From assembly GCA_025766275.1 (NCBI GenBank), contig JAFKAC010000022.1, positions 248,001 through 312,000 on the forward strand: DNA of 64,000 nucleotides. The letters run 5' to 3'. The notes under the pieces were generated by a model. The model was given only the letters and a program-made list of their open reading frames with translations, was not told the origin of the DNA and made no database searches. Position 1 is the stretch's first letter; every line of letters starts with the position of its first letter. Below, in pieces: positions 44,969 through 55,802 of this stretch. Source of the DNA: Lactarius indigo (taxonomy: Eukaryota; Basidiomycota; Agaricomycetes; Russulales; Russulaceae). The position numbers and the translations under genes were made by a program.

Positions 44969-47900
44969 ATGTCTCAGACGCCTCCCACAGCCTCCTCCTC
45001 AAATTTACAGGCCATCTTCTGCGCTTCCCTCGACACTTATAAAAAGAAGACGAAGAAAGATCTTCTTGCGCATCCGTTGATGGCCCAGTTGCAGACCTGC
45101 AACTCCCCCATCGACATCCTTGCCGTCCTCCGCACTCAAGTACAACAGTTCGAGCAATCTACATCCGGCGATGACAGGTTGACGAGATGGTTGAATCCGA
45201 CTGTCAACGTCCTATATGCCTTTTCCGCGGCGCTTGGCGAGGGTGTCGGATTGGTGAGCGCCATTCCGACGATCCTTCTACGATATAATCTTTGGTGTCA
45301 TAATTCTAGGTATTCTCGCCAGCGAAAGTGATTTTCGCTGGAGCTGGGATCCTTCTTCTGGTAGCGATTACATTGGATCGCTTACTTGAACTGTTCTGAT
45401 ACCGAACATTTACAGGCGGCAAAGGACGTTATTGCGAGCCAAGATGCACTCGTTGATATCTTTGAGCGCATCGAAAGCTTTTTCAGACGGCTGGAGGAGT
45501 ATAGTTCGGTGCCGACAACAGAGGCGATGAAGGACACCATCGTGAAGATAATGGTCGAGGTTCTTGGAATATTTGGGATCGTGACGAAGGAGATGAAGCA
45601 GGGACGAACGAGTGAGTCGATCCCTGCCACGTTACCCGTCGCTGATGTGTATTCAGAGAGATACCTGAAGAAATTGATCGGAAGGAGGGATGTCGAGGAT
45701 GCGTTGGTTAGACTGGATAGATTGACGCAGCAGGAGGTGCAGATGGCGATTGTGCAAGTGCTGAAAGTTGCACATGATGTCAAGGACGGAGTAGCAACTG
45801 TCGGCCAGCAAGTACAGGGCGTGGACGACAAAGTGAGGGGCGTCGATGACAACGTAAAGGGTGTCGATGACAGAGTTAAAAAGATCGACGAGAAGGTCAC
45901 CGTGGCCATTGGAGGTGTGTTCATCACGCTGGCTACTCACAAATACCATTGTAAGTCTATATCCATCCAGATGGAAAGGAAGCACAAGCTCTATTGCAAC
46001 GCACGGCAAACAATATTGATGAAGAAAAGCGTTCGTCGTCGTCGTTCAGGTCGCTACTCTCACATGCTGAGACTGAAATCCCACTGCAGGGAGCCGCATA
46101 CGGAAGGATCATAGAGCATGGCTCTCGCCTCCGGACCCGTCCACTAATCAAAATATCGCGTCCACCATTCAACATGAAGGCACCGCGACGTGGTTTTTCC
46201 ACGGAAGTCTATTCATCGAATGGAAGTCCAAGCCAACCACGTCTTTGTTATGGATCCACGGCAAACGTGCGCCCTTCTTTCCCTTCACATACTGTCACAT
46301 ACTGATCGGGTCTAATGATTGTAGCGGGCTCAGGGAAGAGCATCCTTTGGTTCGTCATCATTTGTTGTGTTCACCTCAGCAACTTACATCACCGACTAGC
46401 TCTGCAATTATCCAAAACATCACTGCGTTGCGGGAGGCTGGACTTGCGTCGATGGCGTATTTCTATTTCGATTTCAAGGACACCGATAAACAAAACATCC
46501 GCAACTTACTTCCTTCCCTTCTCACACAGCTCTCCGCTCGTTCCGACGGCTGTTCCGACATACTCTCCCGTGTTTACAAGGCACACGATGACGGCGCGCA
46601 TAAGCCCAGCACCAGCACGCTGATTGAGTGTCTTAACGAGATGCTCACGCTACCTGGCCTTGGCCCAATCTACATCATCTTGGACGCGCTAGACGAATGC
46701 CCCAACACCTCCGGAATTCCACCTGACCGCAAACAGGTGCTCGATCTCATAAAGGGCCTTGTCGGCCTTAGGCTGTCAGATTTTCATATATGTATTACCA
46801 GCCGTCCGGAGGACGACATCCGGGCCGCGCTCGAGCCGCAAGCATTTCACCCAGTGTCGATTCACGAGGAGAGTGGACAAAAGAAGGATATTGAAGACTA
46901 TATCCGATCTGTGGTGTACGCGGACTCAGATACGGCGATGAAGAGATGGAGGGACAAGGATAAGGAGCTGGTTATTGAGACGCTCACGGATAGAGCCGAT
47001 GGAATGTAAGCGTGTTCAGAGATGGTGATGACGGTTACTGAGTACATGACAGGTTCCGGTGGGTTTTCTGTCAACTGGAAGTGTTGCAACATTGCCTTCC
47101 GCAAAGCATCCGGCGGACGCTGAACGAATTACCGAAATCATTGGACGAGACATATGAGCGGGTGCTGAAGGAGATCGGGATGGCCAACCGAGACCACGCT
47201 CGTCGCCTGTTACAATGTCTCACCGTGGCCGTTCGGCCGCTGCGTGTCGAGGAGCTGGCAGAAATACTTGCGCTTGACTTTGAAGATGCCGAAGGAGCGA
47301 CGCCGAAGCTGAAGGAGGACTGGCGATGGGAGGATCGACAACGAGCTGTGCTATCTACATGCTCGAGCTTGATCACCGAAGTCAAATATGGTGGTTCCCG
47401 GGTGATCCAATTTACGCATTTTTCGGTGAAGGAATTCTTGACTTCCGACCGGCTTGCGAATTCTAAAGGAGACGCTTCGTACTTTCATATCATTCCCGAT
47501 TCCGCACACACGACTCTCGCGCAGGCTTGCTTGGGAACTCTACTCCAGTTGGACGTCAGCGCCGACAATAGGCAGGTCGAAGATAGGTTTCCGTTAGCGA
47601 GATATGCCAGTCAGCATTGGGTGGAGCATGCGCAGTTCGGGAAGGTGCCTTTACGCATTGAAGATGGGATGCGACTTCTTTTTGACTCAACCAAATCACA
47701 TTTTTCCGCGTGGCTCAAGTTCGATGACATCGACGATCTCTGGGAATACTTCGGAGACGACCCCGAAGATCGTGGATCTCCACTGTATTATGCCTCGTTA
47801 TTTGGGTTTCATGACCTGGCAGCGCAAATAATTGTTGAGCATCCGGAGCAAGTCAATGCGAGGGGAGGTCGAAATCACAGTCCACTGGTAGCGGCATTGT

Positions 47901-48655
47901 ACAAGAGGCACTTCAAGGTGGCCGAGCTATTATACCGGCATGGCGCAGTCGTGGATGTTACCGAGGACATGTTTGATGGGACTCCACTACATGCTGCGTT
48001 AAGGGGTGGACGTATTGATGTCGCGCGGTGGCTACTTGACCATGGCGCAGATGCAAATTCGCGGCAAAACAATCTTGAGACCCCAATTCATTTAGCCGCA
48101 TATTATGGACACCTAGAGATTGTTCGGATGCTACTGGTGCACAATGTACCTATCAACACTGTGGACGACCGAGGCCATACTCCATTGCACAACGCATCGA
48201 GACGTGGTGACGTGGAGATCGTGGTGCTACTACTCGAACATGGCGCGGAAATCAGCGCACAAGATAAGGAGTACTCGACGCCATTACATCTAGCATCGCA
48301 TTATGGGAACCTTGAGGCTACACGCCTGCTGCTTGACCGTGGCGCGAACGCGGAGGCCAAGAAGAAGGACGGAAGGACCCCATTGCACGAGGCGTCGTCC
48401 CAAGGCAAAAGAGATACTGTAGGCCTGCTGCTCGACCACGGTGCAAACGCAAATGCCTCGGATAACGACGGATGGACCCCGTTGCACGTAGCGTCATCCA
48501 AAGGCGAAACAGAGATCGTGCGCTTGCTGCTCGACCGTGGTGCGAATGCAGGTGCCAAGGACAACAAAGAAGAAACCCCATTTCAGGTCGCGTCAGGAAA
48601 GAGAATCATAAAGATGTTGAGAGAGCATGGCGATCAATTAGATAGAGTACTATAG
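44969..48655 (+). CDS. NLR copy D: Goodbye-NACHT-ankyrin STAND receptor, 1101 aa
   Basis: Eight exons: 44969-45253, 45310-45360, 45416-45914, 45971-46030, 46090-46266, 46325-46349, 46400-47005, 47053-48655. The second intron (45361-45415, 55 nt) explains what first looks like a frameshift at the end of the Goodbye core. The linker has four heptad-like repeats (VxGVDDx type, about 45809-45900), longer than in B or C and probably a coiled coil. Walker A at 356-363, Walker B at 456-465; about nine ankyrin units from 809; it ends QLDRVL. The fourth exon donor follows the copies (GTGTGT at 45915), but an alternative GTAAGT lies 37 bases on. Intact after splicing. Confidence 0.92.
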
Positions 48656-49000
48656 GTTGCTCCATTAAGCCACTGTGATAGTATGCGGGTCCCCTCTGTG
48701 GGTATTCATATAGTCATACTCGTAATCTGGCCAGTCTCTGTCGGATGTGCTTGTTCTCTTTTTGGTGCTGCCATTCGTCTACCCAAACTCCCGACTCTCG
48801 GCTGGTTCGAGAAATCAGAACTTTTATTTCGCCCACTCGATTGCCCTAATAGTTGCCGAGGCCGACGAGGCCTCACGTTTTCCGACCTTCATCAGCTCGC
48901 TCAGGGAGGACCCCACCCATCTCAAGCAGGTTACAGTGTCCACGACAGGGGAACGTGGCTCACGCGCAAAGGCGAACGGGGAAGTTAGACACTAGAAAAA

Positions 49001-49365
49001 TGAATAGAACTCAGGAATCGCGGGCAGAAGCGATCACTATAATGTATATTTACCTAGACAAACGAATAGAACTGTCTAGGCGTAAGCAAACGGATACGAG
49101 TAAGTAGCGAGTCATCTTACCTCAGGAATCACGGGCAGAAGCGATCACTGAGGACTACGAAAGTAAAGTACTAGGTATATAAGTATAAGGCAAGAGGAGA
49201 CGCGGAGTACCGTAATCACATGGGTATGTATGGACTGTGATTCCACGAGACAAGGATAAAGAACTAATTCAGGTCGTAAAGTAATTAATCAGTCAAATAC
49301 ACAGGGACAAGGGTATGATTGCCATCGCGAGCCACACTGGCCTCGCGTGCGCTGAAGTCTCAACA
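49001..49365 (-). mobile_element. 3' LTR of the second copia element (minus strand)
   Basis: On the minus strand the LTR starts TGTTGAGACTTCAG directly after a purine tract (GTGAGGGGGAG) and eight bases downstream of the pol stop. The far end is placed at 49001 (ends ..ATTCA) by TG/CA logic and is less sure. It has a TATA-like motif (TTATATACC, minus, about 49174-49185) and a 29-bp leader repeat at 49149-49121 and 49038-49010. The first copy is followed by GTAAGA, as in the other copia LTRs. Confidence 0.65.
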
Positions 49366-49372
49366 CTCCCCC

Positions 49373-52099
49373 TCACTTCGCACGCAGTCCAAGACCAGCG
49401 GCGAAGTGCTTCACCTTCAGAGATGGCAATGCCTTCGTCAAAACGTCGGCCACCATGTCCTCAGTAGGACAATAAACCAACCGGACTACCCCCTGATCAA
49501 CCACCCATCGAATGAAATGAAAACGCACGTCAATATGTTTTGTGCGCGCATGATACTGATGGTCCCGGGCCAGCGCGATCGCCGACTGATTGTCACAGAG
49601 CAACACGGTTGCGTCCTTGAATGGACCGAAAACCTCTGAGAGAAGGCTGCGCAACCAAAGCGCTGCCTTCACCCCGTGAGTCGCGGCAACGTACTTGGAT
49701 TCAGTGGTGGACAGAGAAATAATCTCCTGCCGCTTTGAAGACCACAAAATGGCGCCGCCGTCGATAAGGAATGCGTAGCCCGAAATGGCGCGCCGATCCT
49801 CGGCCATGCTGCCATCGGCATCGGTGAAACCAACCAGCGTACGACGCATCTCGCCATACGAGAGCCACAAGTTGTGTGAGCCGGCCAGATAGCGAAAAAT
49901 TTGCTTCACTGCCTCCCAATGCGCAGGACCAGGGTTGGATGCGAAACGTGAAACCGTGGAGATGGCAAAGGAGATGTCGGGGCGAGTGGCCAGTGCAGCC
50001 CAATTGAGGGCGCCGACTGCCTCGCGATAGGGAATGTCGCGCATGGCCACGAACTCGGCTGTGCTTGCAGGTGCTTGCTCAGACGTCAGTTTGGCTTGCA
50101 CGTCCATTGGGGTAGTGAGTGGCTTGAGGTCAGCGAAGTTGAAACGGTGTAAGATGGCATCAATGTACGCACGCTGGGATAGATGGATAGTCCCGGCAGC
50201 ACGATCTCGCTTCACCTCAATCCCGAGCATCCAATGAAGCTCCCCCAGATCCGTCACCTCGACATACTTGCTGAGACCAGCCTTGAAGGCGTCCATGAGG
50301 CACGGCTCACTTGCAGCGATAGTGCAGTCATCAACATGCACCGCGATGACGATGAGATGCCGTGCAGCCTCATTCACCTTGAAATAGACCGCCTGATCGA
50401 CCGAGCACTGCGAGAAGCCTAGCTTAGACAAGATGGACGTGAATGTCTGGTACCAGCGACGTCCCGCCTGCTTCAAGCCATACAAGGCCTTCTGCAGCCG
50501 CAGAACTTGTGTTCCCGCGTCCGGCGCCGAGTACCCAGGGGGATGTCGCATGTAGAGGACCTCATCGTCCCGTAGAACCCCGTTGAGATACGCGCCTTTG
50601 ATGTCCACCTGGTGGAGCACGAGCCCAAGTCGATTAGCCATAGCTATCACTGCGCGCGACGACGCTAGCTTCACCACGGGCGCATAGGTGTCGTCGTAAT
50701 CGACTCCACCAATCTGCGAGAACCCGTGTGCGACGAGCCGGGCCTTGTAGCGGGCAATGTTGCCCACTGCGTCCTTCTTGGCCTTGAAGACCCACTTCAA
50801 GCCTATAATGTTAGCTCCGGGCGGTGGTTCTTCAAGCCTCCAGGTCCCGGCCGTCTTCAGAGTTGCAAGCTCGTCTTGGATAGCCTTCTCCCACAGTGGC
50901 CAGTCTGGGCGGCGCTTGGCCTCTGCGAGCGTGCGCAGTTCCAGAGCCTCCGCTTTGGCAACCTTGGCGGCGAGAATGTACTCGAGCCACTCCGAGTCTT
51001 CGAGTGCATCGAACGCGTTCTCTGCCGACCATGCTCCCCCTGCCTCCTCGACATCCTCTCCAAACCCTCCAGGCACTTGAAGACTGGCTGCGAAGCGCGG
51101 GTCAGAACGACGTGCGGACGACACACCTACACCTTCCATCAACTCTCGGATTGTACGCGACGGCTTGCGGACTTGAGCTCAACGCGGAGTCACATCCGGG
51201 TCGGCTTCGTCATCACTGTGCGCACCTCCAGATGCCGAAGAGGAAGAGGAAGAGAGTGGTGTTAAGGGAGAGTCGGGGGAATTTGCGCCCGGGGCAGCGA
51301 CGGGAATTGGTGGTAGAGCCAGTGGAAGTGATGTGGTAGTTGACTTAGTGGGAACTGCCGTAGTGACTGCTGGCGGTTTAGTGGGGGCTGAGGTAGCTGC
51401 AGGCTGCGTGGTGTGCTGCTCGGTACTGGGAATCAGAAATTCTTGCTCCCCCTCGAGCTGCAGAGCCGCGCCAAAATAGACACTGCGCTTGGCCGTGACG
51501 TTGCGCTTCTCTGGAAAGTAAACGTGGTGAGCGTGCGACTCAATGTCAAAGCCAAGCCAATGGCCCTCCCTCGCACGCGCATCAAGCTTGCTGCCGCTAT
51601 CGTCATGCACCCATACCTGCGCACCCCACCACTGCAGACCCGACAAGTCGGGCGCGCGTCCGAGCAACGCCTGGTAAGGTGTCAGGCCATCGAGAGCCCG
51701 AGTAGACGTGCGGTTCTTGAGCCACGTCGCGTGTCGGAGAGCCTCACCCCACAAGAACTTCGGCAGACCGCTTGAATGAGTGAACGCGCGAATGCGCTCG
51801 ACCAGCGTCCTATTGAGCCGCTCGGCCATGCCGTTGAGCTGAGGCGTGTCGTGCACCGTCAGCTGACGAACCATCCCAGCCGCCTTGAGATGTTTGTCGA
51901 AAGCCCCACTGAGGTACTCCCCTCCGCGGTCCGACCGAAGGGCCTTGATGGCCGCGCAATGCTGCTGCGTCAACGCCCAGGCCTCGAACGACTTGTAGGC
52001 CCCAAGAGCCTCAGCCTTGGTCTTCAGGACGTACGTGACCGTGTAACGCGTCGCGTCATCCGTAAACGTGACAAAATACTTGCAGCCGCGTCTTGTCGC
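49373..52099 (-). pseudogene. Second Ty1/copia pol (minus strand), interrupted by gypsy, with one opal codon
   Basis: The minus-strand frame starts inside the integrase core (GCKYFVTFTDDATRYT, LRSDRGGEYLSG, NGMAERLNRTL), then a Ser/Pro/Thr linker ending DPDVTPR. A TGA at 51181-51179 interrupts it, and the same frame goes on with KPSRTIRELMEG, reverse transcriptase (LHQVDIKGAYLNG, VHVDDCTIAA), RNase H (FTDADGSMAEDRR, TTESKYVAATHGV, DNQSAIALA) and a stop at 49373. The TGA probably replaces CGA. Gag, protease and the integrase N-terminus are missing because the gypsy 5' LTR starts at 52100. They should lie beyond the right edge of the window. It is a different family from the element at 26.5-32.9 kb. 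Confidence 0.9.
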
Positions 52100-52951
52100 T
52101 GATACACCCGGCGCGCCGCTAAGCGTTAATTTTCGCAGATCTAAGCTAATACGACAATATGCGGCAGACCGGCCCAACCGGCCCGTCTAGAGTACTGCAA
52201 TCGGTCACTCTCGGCGGCGGGAAGAGCAGCCCGTGGTGATGGGCCGAGACGCCCGAATATTCTAGCCACATATGCGAACGGTAGCCTACTGCTGCAATCA
52301 CGGGTGCGGCCCCAGCGCGGGGTACGGGATGGTGCCTATATTAGCGCGGAACATGTGAAAGCCCCAGAAACCGATCAGGGCCGACATGGCGAATAGCGAC
52401 ATACTGGAGCGGCCGAGCAGAATCACAGGCGCGGCCATGGCGCGAATAGGCAAAGCAGCACCTAGGGTTGGTAAGGCGACACCCCAGAGAAGAGCGGATC
52501 AGACTGGCGTGGGTTTAAGGCAGGAGAGTAAGATGGACGTTCAGCAAGGGAAAAGCGGCGAGGTGCGGATTCGGTCGGCGAGCGGCAGCACATAAATAGC
52601 TCTATACCACAGGTACAAGAACAGCAACCTTTGGGGAGCCCATAGCGACCTCATTCGATTCATACGCTCATATCCTACTATTTGATTATCTACAACATCT
52701 ATTCTATTTTGATTTCGCGAAGCACCTGTGTGTGCGTATTCGGCTATACCTCGGCTATTCGCAGCCCCGCGTCGCGTTAAGACTACATCGCTCTCACCTC
52801 GGTCGGCTTCAGCTCGTTCGGTCCCGCGTTGGTGCGCCTTCGGTTAAAGTCGCCATTGGCCGGATTATCGGTCCTATATTCCCCGACTTCTCGAACCCAA
52901 TATTACTCCTTTACTGGTCGTTCTTGCGTTTAGCGATGGTTTAGGGTATCA
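52100..52951 (+). mobile_element. 5' LTR of the Ty3/gypsy element (852 bp)
   Basis: TGATACACCC..GGGTATCA, with inverted ends TGATAC/GTATCA. The copy at 63245 matches it over all 756 bases visible there except one (A at 52811, G at 63956, a CpG/CpA difference). TATA-like CATAAATAGC lies at about 52590. It is inserted in the integrase of the minus-strand copia, with GTCGC as the left target flank. The right flank is outside the window. Confidence 0.95.
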
Positions 52952-53006
52952 TTTCTGGTGGCCAACGTGGGGAAGTTGGAATATAGAAGGTTTGCGTGCG
53001 CATTAA

Positions 53007-55802
53007 ATAACTAACATACTGCCGAGAAGGCGAGAACAGCGAAGCCTACTAGAAGAATTAATCGCGGCCGGATACAACCCGACTCAATCAATTCCAGGAA
53101 GCTATCCTAGCCCCGAAGACCTAACACCCCTTAGCAGCCTTAGTAGCGAACAAAGCGACCCCTCATCTAGTCACTCGGGACAAGAAGAAACCAATAGTGA
53201 AAAGGAAGTCGACCTCATCCTGTCAAGTCACTCAGCTCCGTTACCCGCGCGCCACGGCGCAACAACAAGATCAAGAGCGAAAATCCTAGCACAACAACAG
53301 CAGGCGGAAGCGTTACCGGCTGAAGAACAGGAAGCAGCCGATCAAAGTGTTAACCAACCAGTGAACACCACAGCATCAGTGACAGAAGATAATAACCGGC
53401 AGCCCGGCAGTAGTAACCAACGAGCGCAATCGGCGCCGCCTCAGCAAAGCAACACAGCAATAAACCCCGTAGTACCCTCGATAAACCAGAACCCAACGCA
53501 AACACAGGCCGTACCGCAACCGGCCCCAAGACTACCACCAGCAAGAATAAACCAGCCCGTCCCCGCAGCAGCGGTCAATGTCAGAAGGATGCCCCTTGCA
53601 GATTTACCCGGAAGAGGCAAGCGGTCAGCACCTAGTTTTGATGGCGAGCACCCAGAAGAGCTTGGCCGATATTTTGCCAAAGTGGAAGCCCTATACGATA
53701 GGCACACAGTAACGACCAACGCAGATAAGAAAAGCGGCACACTCAAATACCTTACGACAGCTGCGACTGAAAGAGTATGGAAGACAAGCGACGCGTTAAC
53801 GGACGTAACAAAAACATACGAAGAATACAAAGCCGAGATCTACAAGCTATACCCCGGATCCTCGGAAGACATTCATACAATCCTACACCTGGATACGCTC
53901 GTAGGACAGCGCGCCCGCATCGGCATAGTCTCAGAACTGGAACTCGGCGAATACTACCGACAATTCAAAGTAATCTCCAAATACTTGATCGGCAAAAACA
54001 GAATGTCGCAGGCCGAGCAGACCAGAGCGTTCATGCGAGGATTACAGCCGGATATGGAACAACAAGTCAAGCAAAGGCTACAGCTAAAGATGCCAGACCA
54101 CAACCAGCAAGACCCCTACAGATTAGAAGACTTGTATGATGCCGCAAGCTACGTACTCCAGGGCCGAGCACCGGTCGCGATCTCTAGCATAACTTCGGCA
54201 AGTGCGACACTCCCACCGGCAACAGAGATAAAGACAGAGATCCAAACCACGCTAGCAACTGCGGTCGCGACACTAGGCGAAATGTTCAAAAACGCGCTAG
54301 AAATCCAAAACTCAAGCGAGAAGGCCCGAAACGCCGGAAATCCTAGGCTGATAGGGGAACCGACCACCAAGTGCAACTTCTGCGGAATGCCAGGACACTT
54401 CATGCGAGAGTGCGAAGTAGCGGCCGAATATATGCGACTCAGCAAGTGCAAGCGTAGCGCAGAAGGGAAAATCGTGCTACCATCAGGCGCCGTGGTCCCT
54501 CGGCATATCACTGGAGCATGGCTGCGCGACCGCATAGATGAATACCACAGGCAAAATCCAGGACAAATAGCGGCGGCACAAATGTTACTCGAAATGTCAA
54601 GGCCGACGGCATCCGCAGAAGCGCGAACGGCGAAAACAGTCCGCTTTGCAGAAGAATGCCCAGAACCAGGACAAGCAGGCGTATATGCATTTCGAAGAGG
54701 CTTCATACCAAGGATGGGCGGAAGGACCAGGACCAGGTTCGAACATATGCCGACTGCCCGCATCCAGCAAGAAGACTCAGAAGAAGAGCAAGAAAGCCAG
54801 TTGCATCGCAAGGAACGACCGCCACACCTAGAAAAGACGATAGAAGCAACAACCGAGGTTGCAGCGACAATAAAGGAACATCCATTCGCCAGAACGCAAG
54901 AAGCAGAACCGATTACTCTAGGACCAACCCCGGCAACAAATACGGCGAACGACCGCAAAAGCGAGCGCGCTTATACATCAAATACGGCCATATACGACGA
55001 AAAGGCAGCAGGAAAAGTCTACGAAAGGATGATGGAAGCCGAAGTAACAGTGACGCAAAGAGAACTACTCTCGTTAGCACCAGAACTGCGGGCCCAAGTC
55101 AACGAAGTAACGACAAAGCGCCGCGTTGCTCGCGTTAACGCCCAAGAAAGCGTAGAAGACAGTACTGAGGAGGAGCCGAAGCGATCGACAGAATCGCATA
55201 TGCCGGCGGCATTCTCGATCGCCAAGCGCACTCCACCGGCCAACGCGACAATAATAGCTGACCCATATGAGGCGTTACTAAAGGCGCGACCGGCCGATGA
55301 CGATGGATTGCAAAATACGATCGAAGTCGCGACCGAATCAAATGCCCTACGCGCGATCTTACCGGTAGTCGACGGATCAGAAAAGATAGAAGCCATCTTA
55401 GATCCCGGCTGCCAAATAGTCGCAATGTCAGAAGAAGTGTGCAACGCACTGGCGATCCCTTACGACCCGAGCATACGGCTCAACATGATCTCGGCGAACG
55501 GCGGTGTAGATCAATCGCTAGGACTGGCGCGCAACGTACCATTCCACGTCGGCGAAATAACCCTCTATCTACAAGTTCACATACTGCGCTCGCCAGCCTA
55601 TGATATATTACTTGGGCGGCCATTCGACATACTGACCCAGTCCGTGGTGCGCAACTACCGGAACGAAGACCAGACAATAACGATCCTCGACCCGAACACC
55701 GGGAAAATGGCAACGGTGCCGACGGTACCGCGCGGCAGCAACCGATTTGCCGAGCGAAGAAAGAAGCAGACAAGCGAACAATCGCAAGACTCGGATTTTT
55801 AA
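53007..55802 (+). CDS. Ty3/gypsy Gag-protease
   Basis: The frame is open from 53007 to TAA at 55800-55802. No ATG precedes the first conserved block; the first in-frame ATG is at 53589, inside it. So either a spliced leader or a non-AUG start is likely, and the start given is only the frame boundary. Features: disordered Gln/Pro-rich N-terminus, Gag core (YDRHTVTTNADKKSG, EYYRQFKVISKYLIGKN, FMRGLQPDMEQQVKQRL), zinc knuckle CNFCGMPGHFMREC near 54372-54413, a charged linker, and a retropepsin-like domain with ILDPGCQIVAMS near 55389-55430 in which the usual DSG/DTG is DPG. The next coding frame is -1. Confidence 0.8.
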   Translation: MTNILPRRREQRSLLEELIAAGYNPTQSIPGSYPSPEDLTPLSSLSSEQSDPSSSHSGQEETNSEKEVDLILSSHSAPLPARHGATTRSRAKILAQQQQAEALPAEEQEAADQSVNQPVNTTASVTEDNNRQPGSSNQRAQSAPPQQSNTAINPVVPSINQNPTQTQAVPQPAPRLPPARINQPVPAAAVNVRRMPLADLPGRGKRSAPSFDGEHPEELGRYFAKVEALYDRHTVTTNADKKSGTLKYLTTAATERVWKTSDALTDVTKTYEEYKAEIYKLYPGSSEDIHTILHLDTLVGQRARIGIVSELELGEYYRQFKVISKYLIGKNRMSQAEQTRAFMRGLQPDMEQQVKQRLQLKMPDHNQQDPYRLEDLYDAASYVLQGRAPVAISSITSASATLPPATEIKTEIQTTLATAVATLGEMFKNALEIQNSSEKARNAGNPRLIGEPTTKCNFCGMPGHFMRECEVAAEYMRLSKCKRSAEGKIVLPSGAVVPRHITGAWLRDRIDEYHRQNPGQIAAAQMLLEMSRPTASAEARTAKTVRFAEECPEPGQAGVYAFRRGFIPRMGGRTRTRFEHMPTARIQQEDSEEEQESQLHRKERPPHLEKTIEATTEVAATIKEHPFARTQEAEPITLGPTPATNTANDRKSERAYTSNTAIYDEKAAGKVYERMMEAEVTVTQRELLSLAPELRAQVNEVTTKRRVARVNAQESVEDSTEEEPKRSTESHMPAAFSIAKRTPPANATIIADPYEALLKARPADDDGLQNTIEVATESNALRAILPVVDGSEKIEAILDPGCQIVAMSEEVCNALAIPYDPSIRLNMISANGGVDQSLGLARNVPFHVGEITLYLQVHILRSPAYDILLGRPFDILTQSVVRNYRNEDQTITILDPNTGKMATVPTVPRGSNRFAERRKKQTSEQSQDSDF
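55794..55802 (+). promoter_or_regulatory. Candidate -1 frameshift site at the Gag-PR stop
   Basis: Gag ends GAT TTT TAA. A run of five T at 55796-55800 lets a tRNA on TTT slip back one base and continue TTA AGC GTC into the reverse transcriptase frame. The downstream frame has no ATG near its start. It could instead be a simple one-base indel in a dead element. Confidence 0.4.

Noticed and set aside
45361..45415. Apparent 2-bp deletion frameshifting NLR D
   Set aside because: A GT..AG intron at the same place in all three copies restores the frame and joins the Goodbye domain in the family's usual way.
52386..52595. 69-codon frame in the gypsy LTR, repeated at 63531
   Set aside because: Its duplication merely reflects the LTR pair. 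Composition and lack of domain suggest chance.
53361..53363. GTG as start of gypsy Gag
   Set aside because: GTG is not a usual start in fungi. The frame is open well upstream (to 53007), so the real start is elsewhere.
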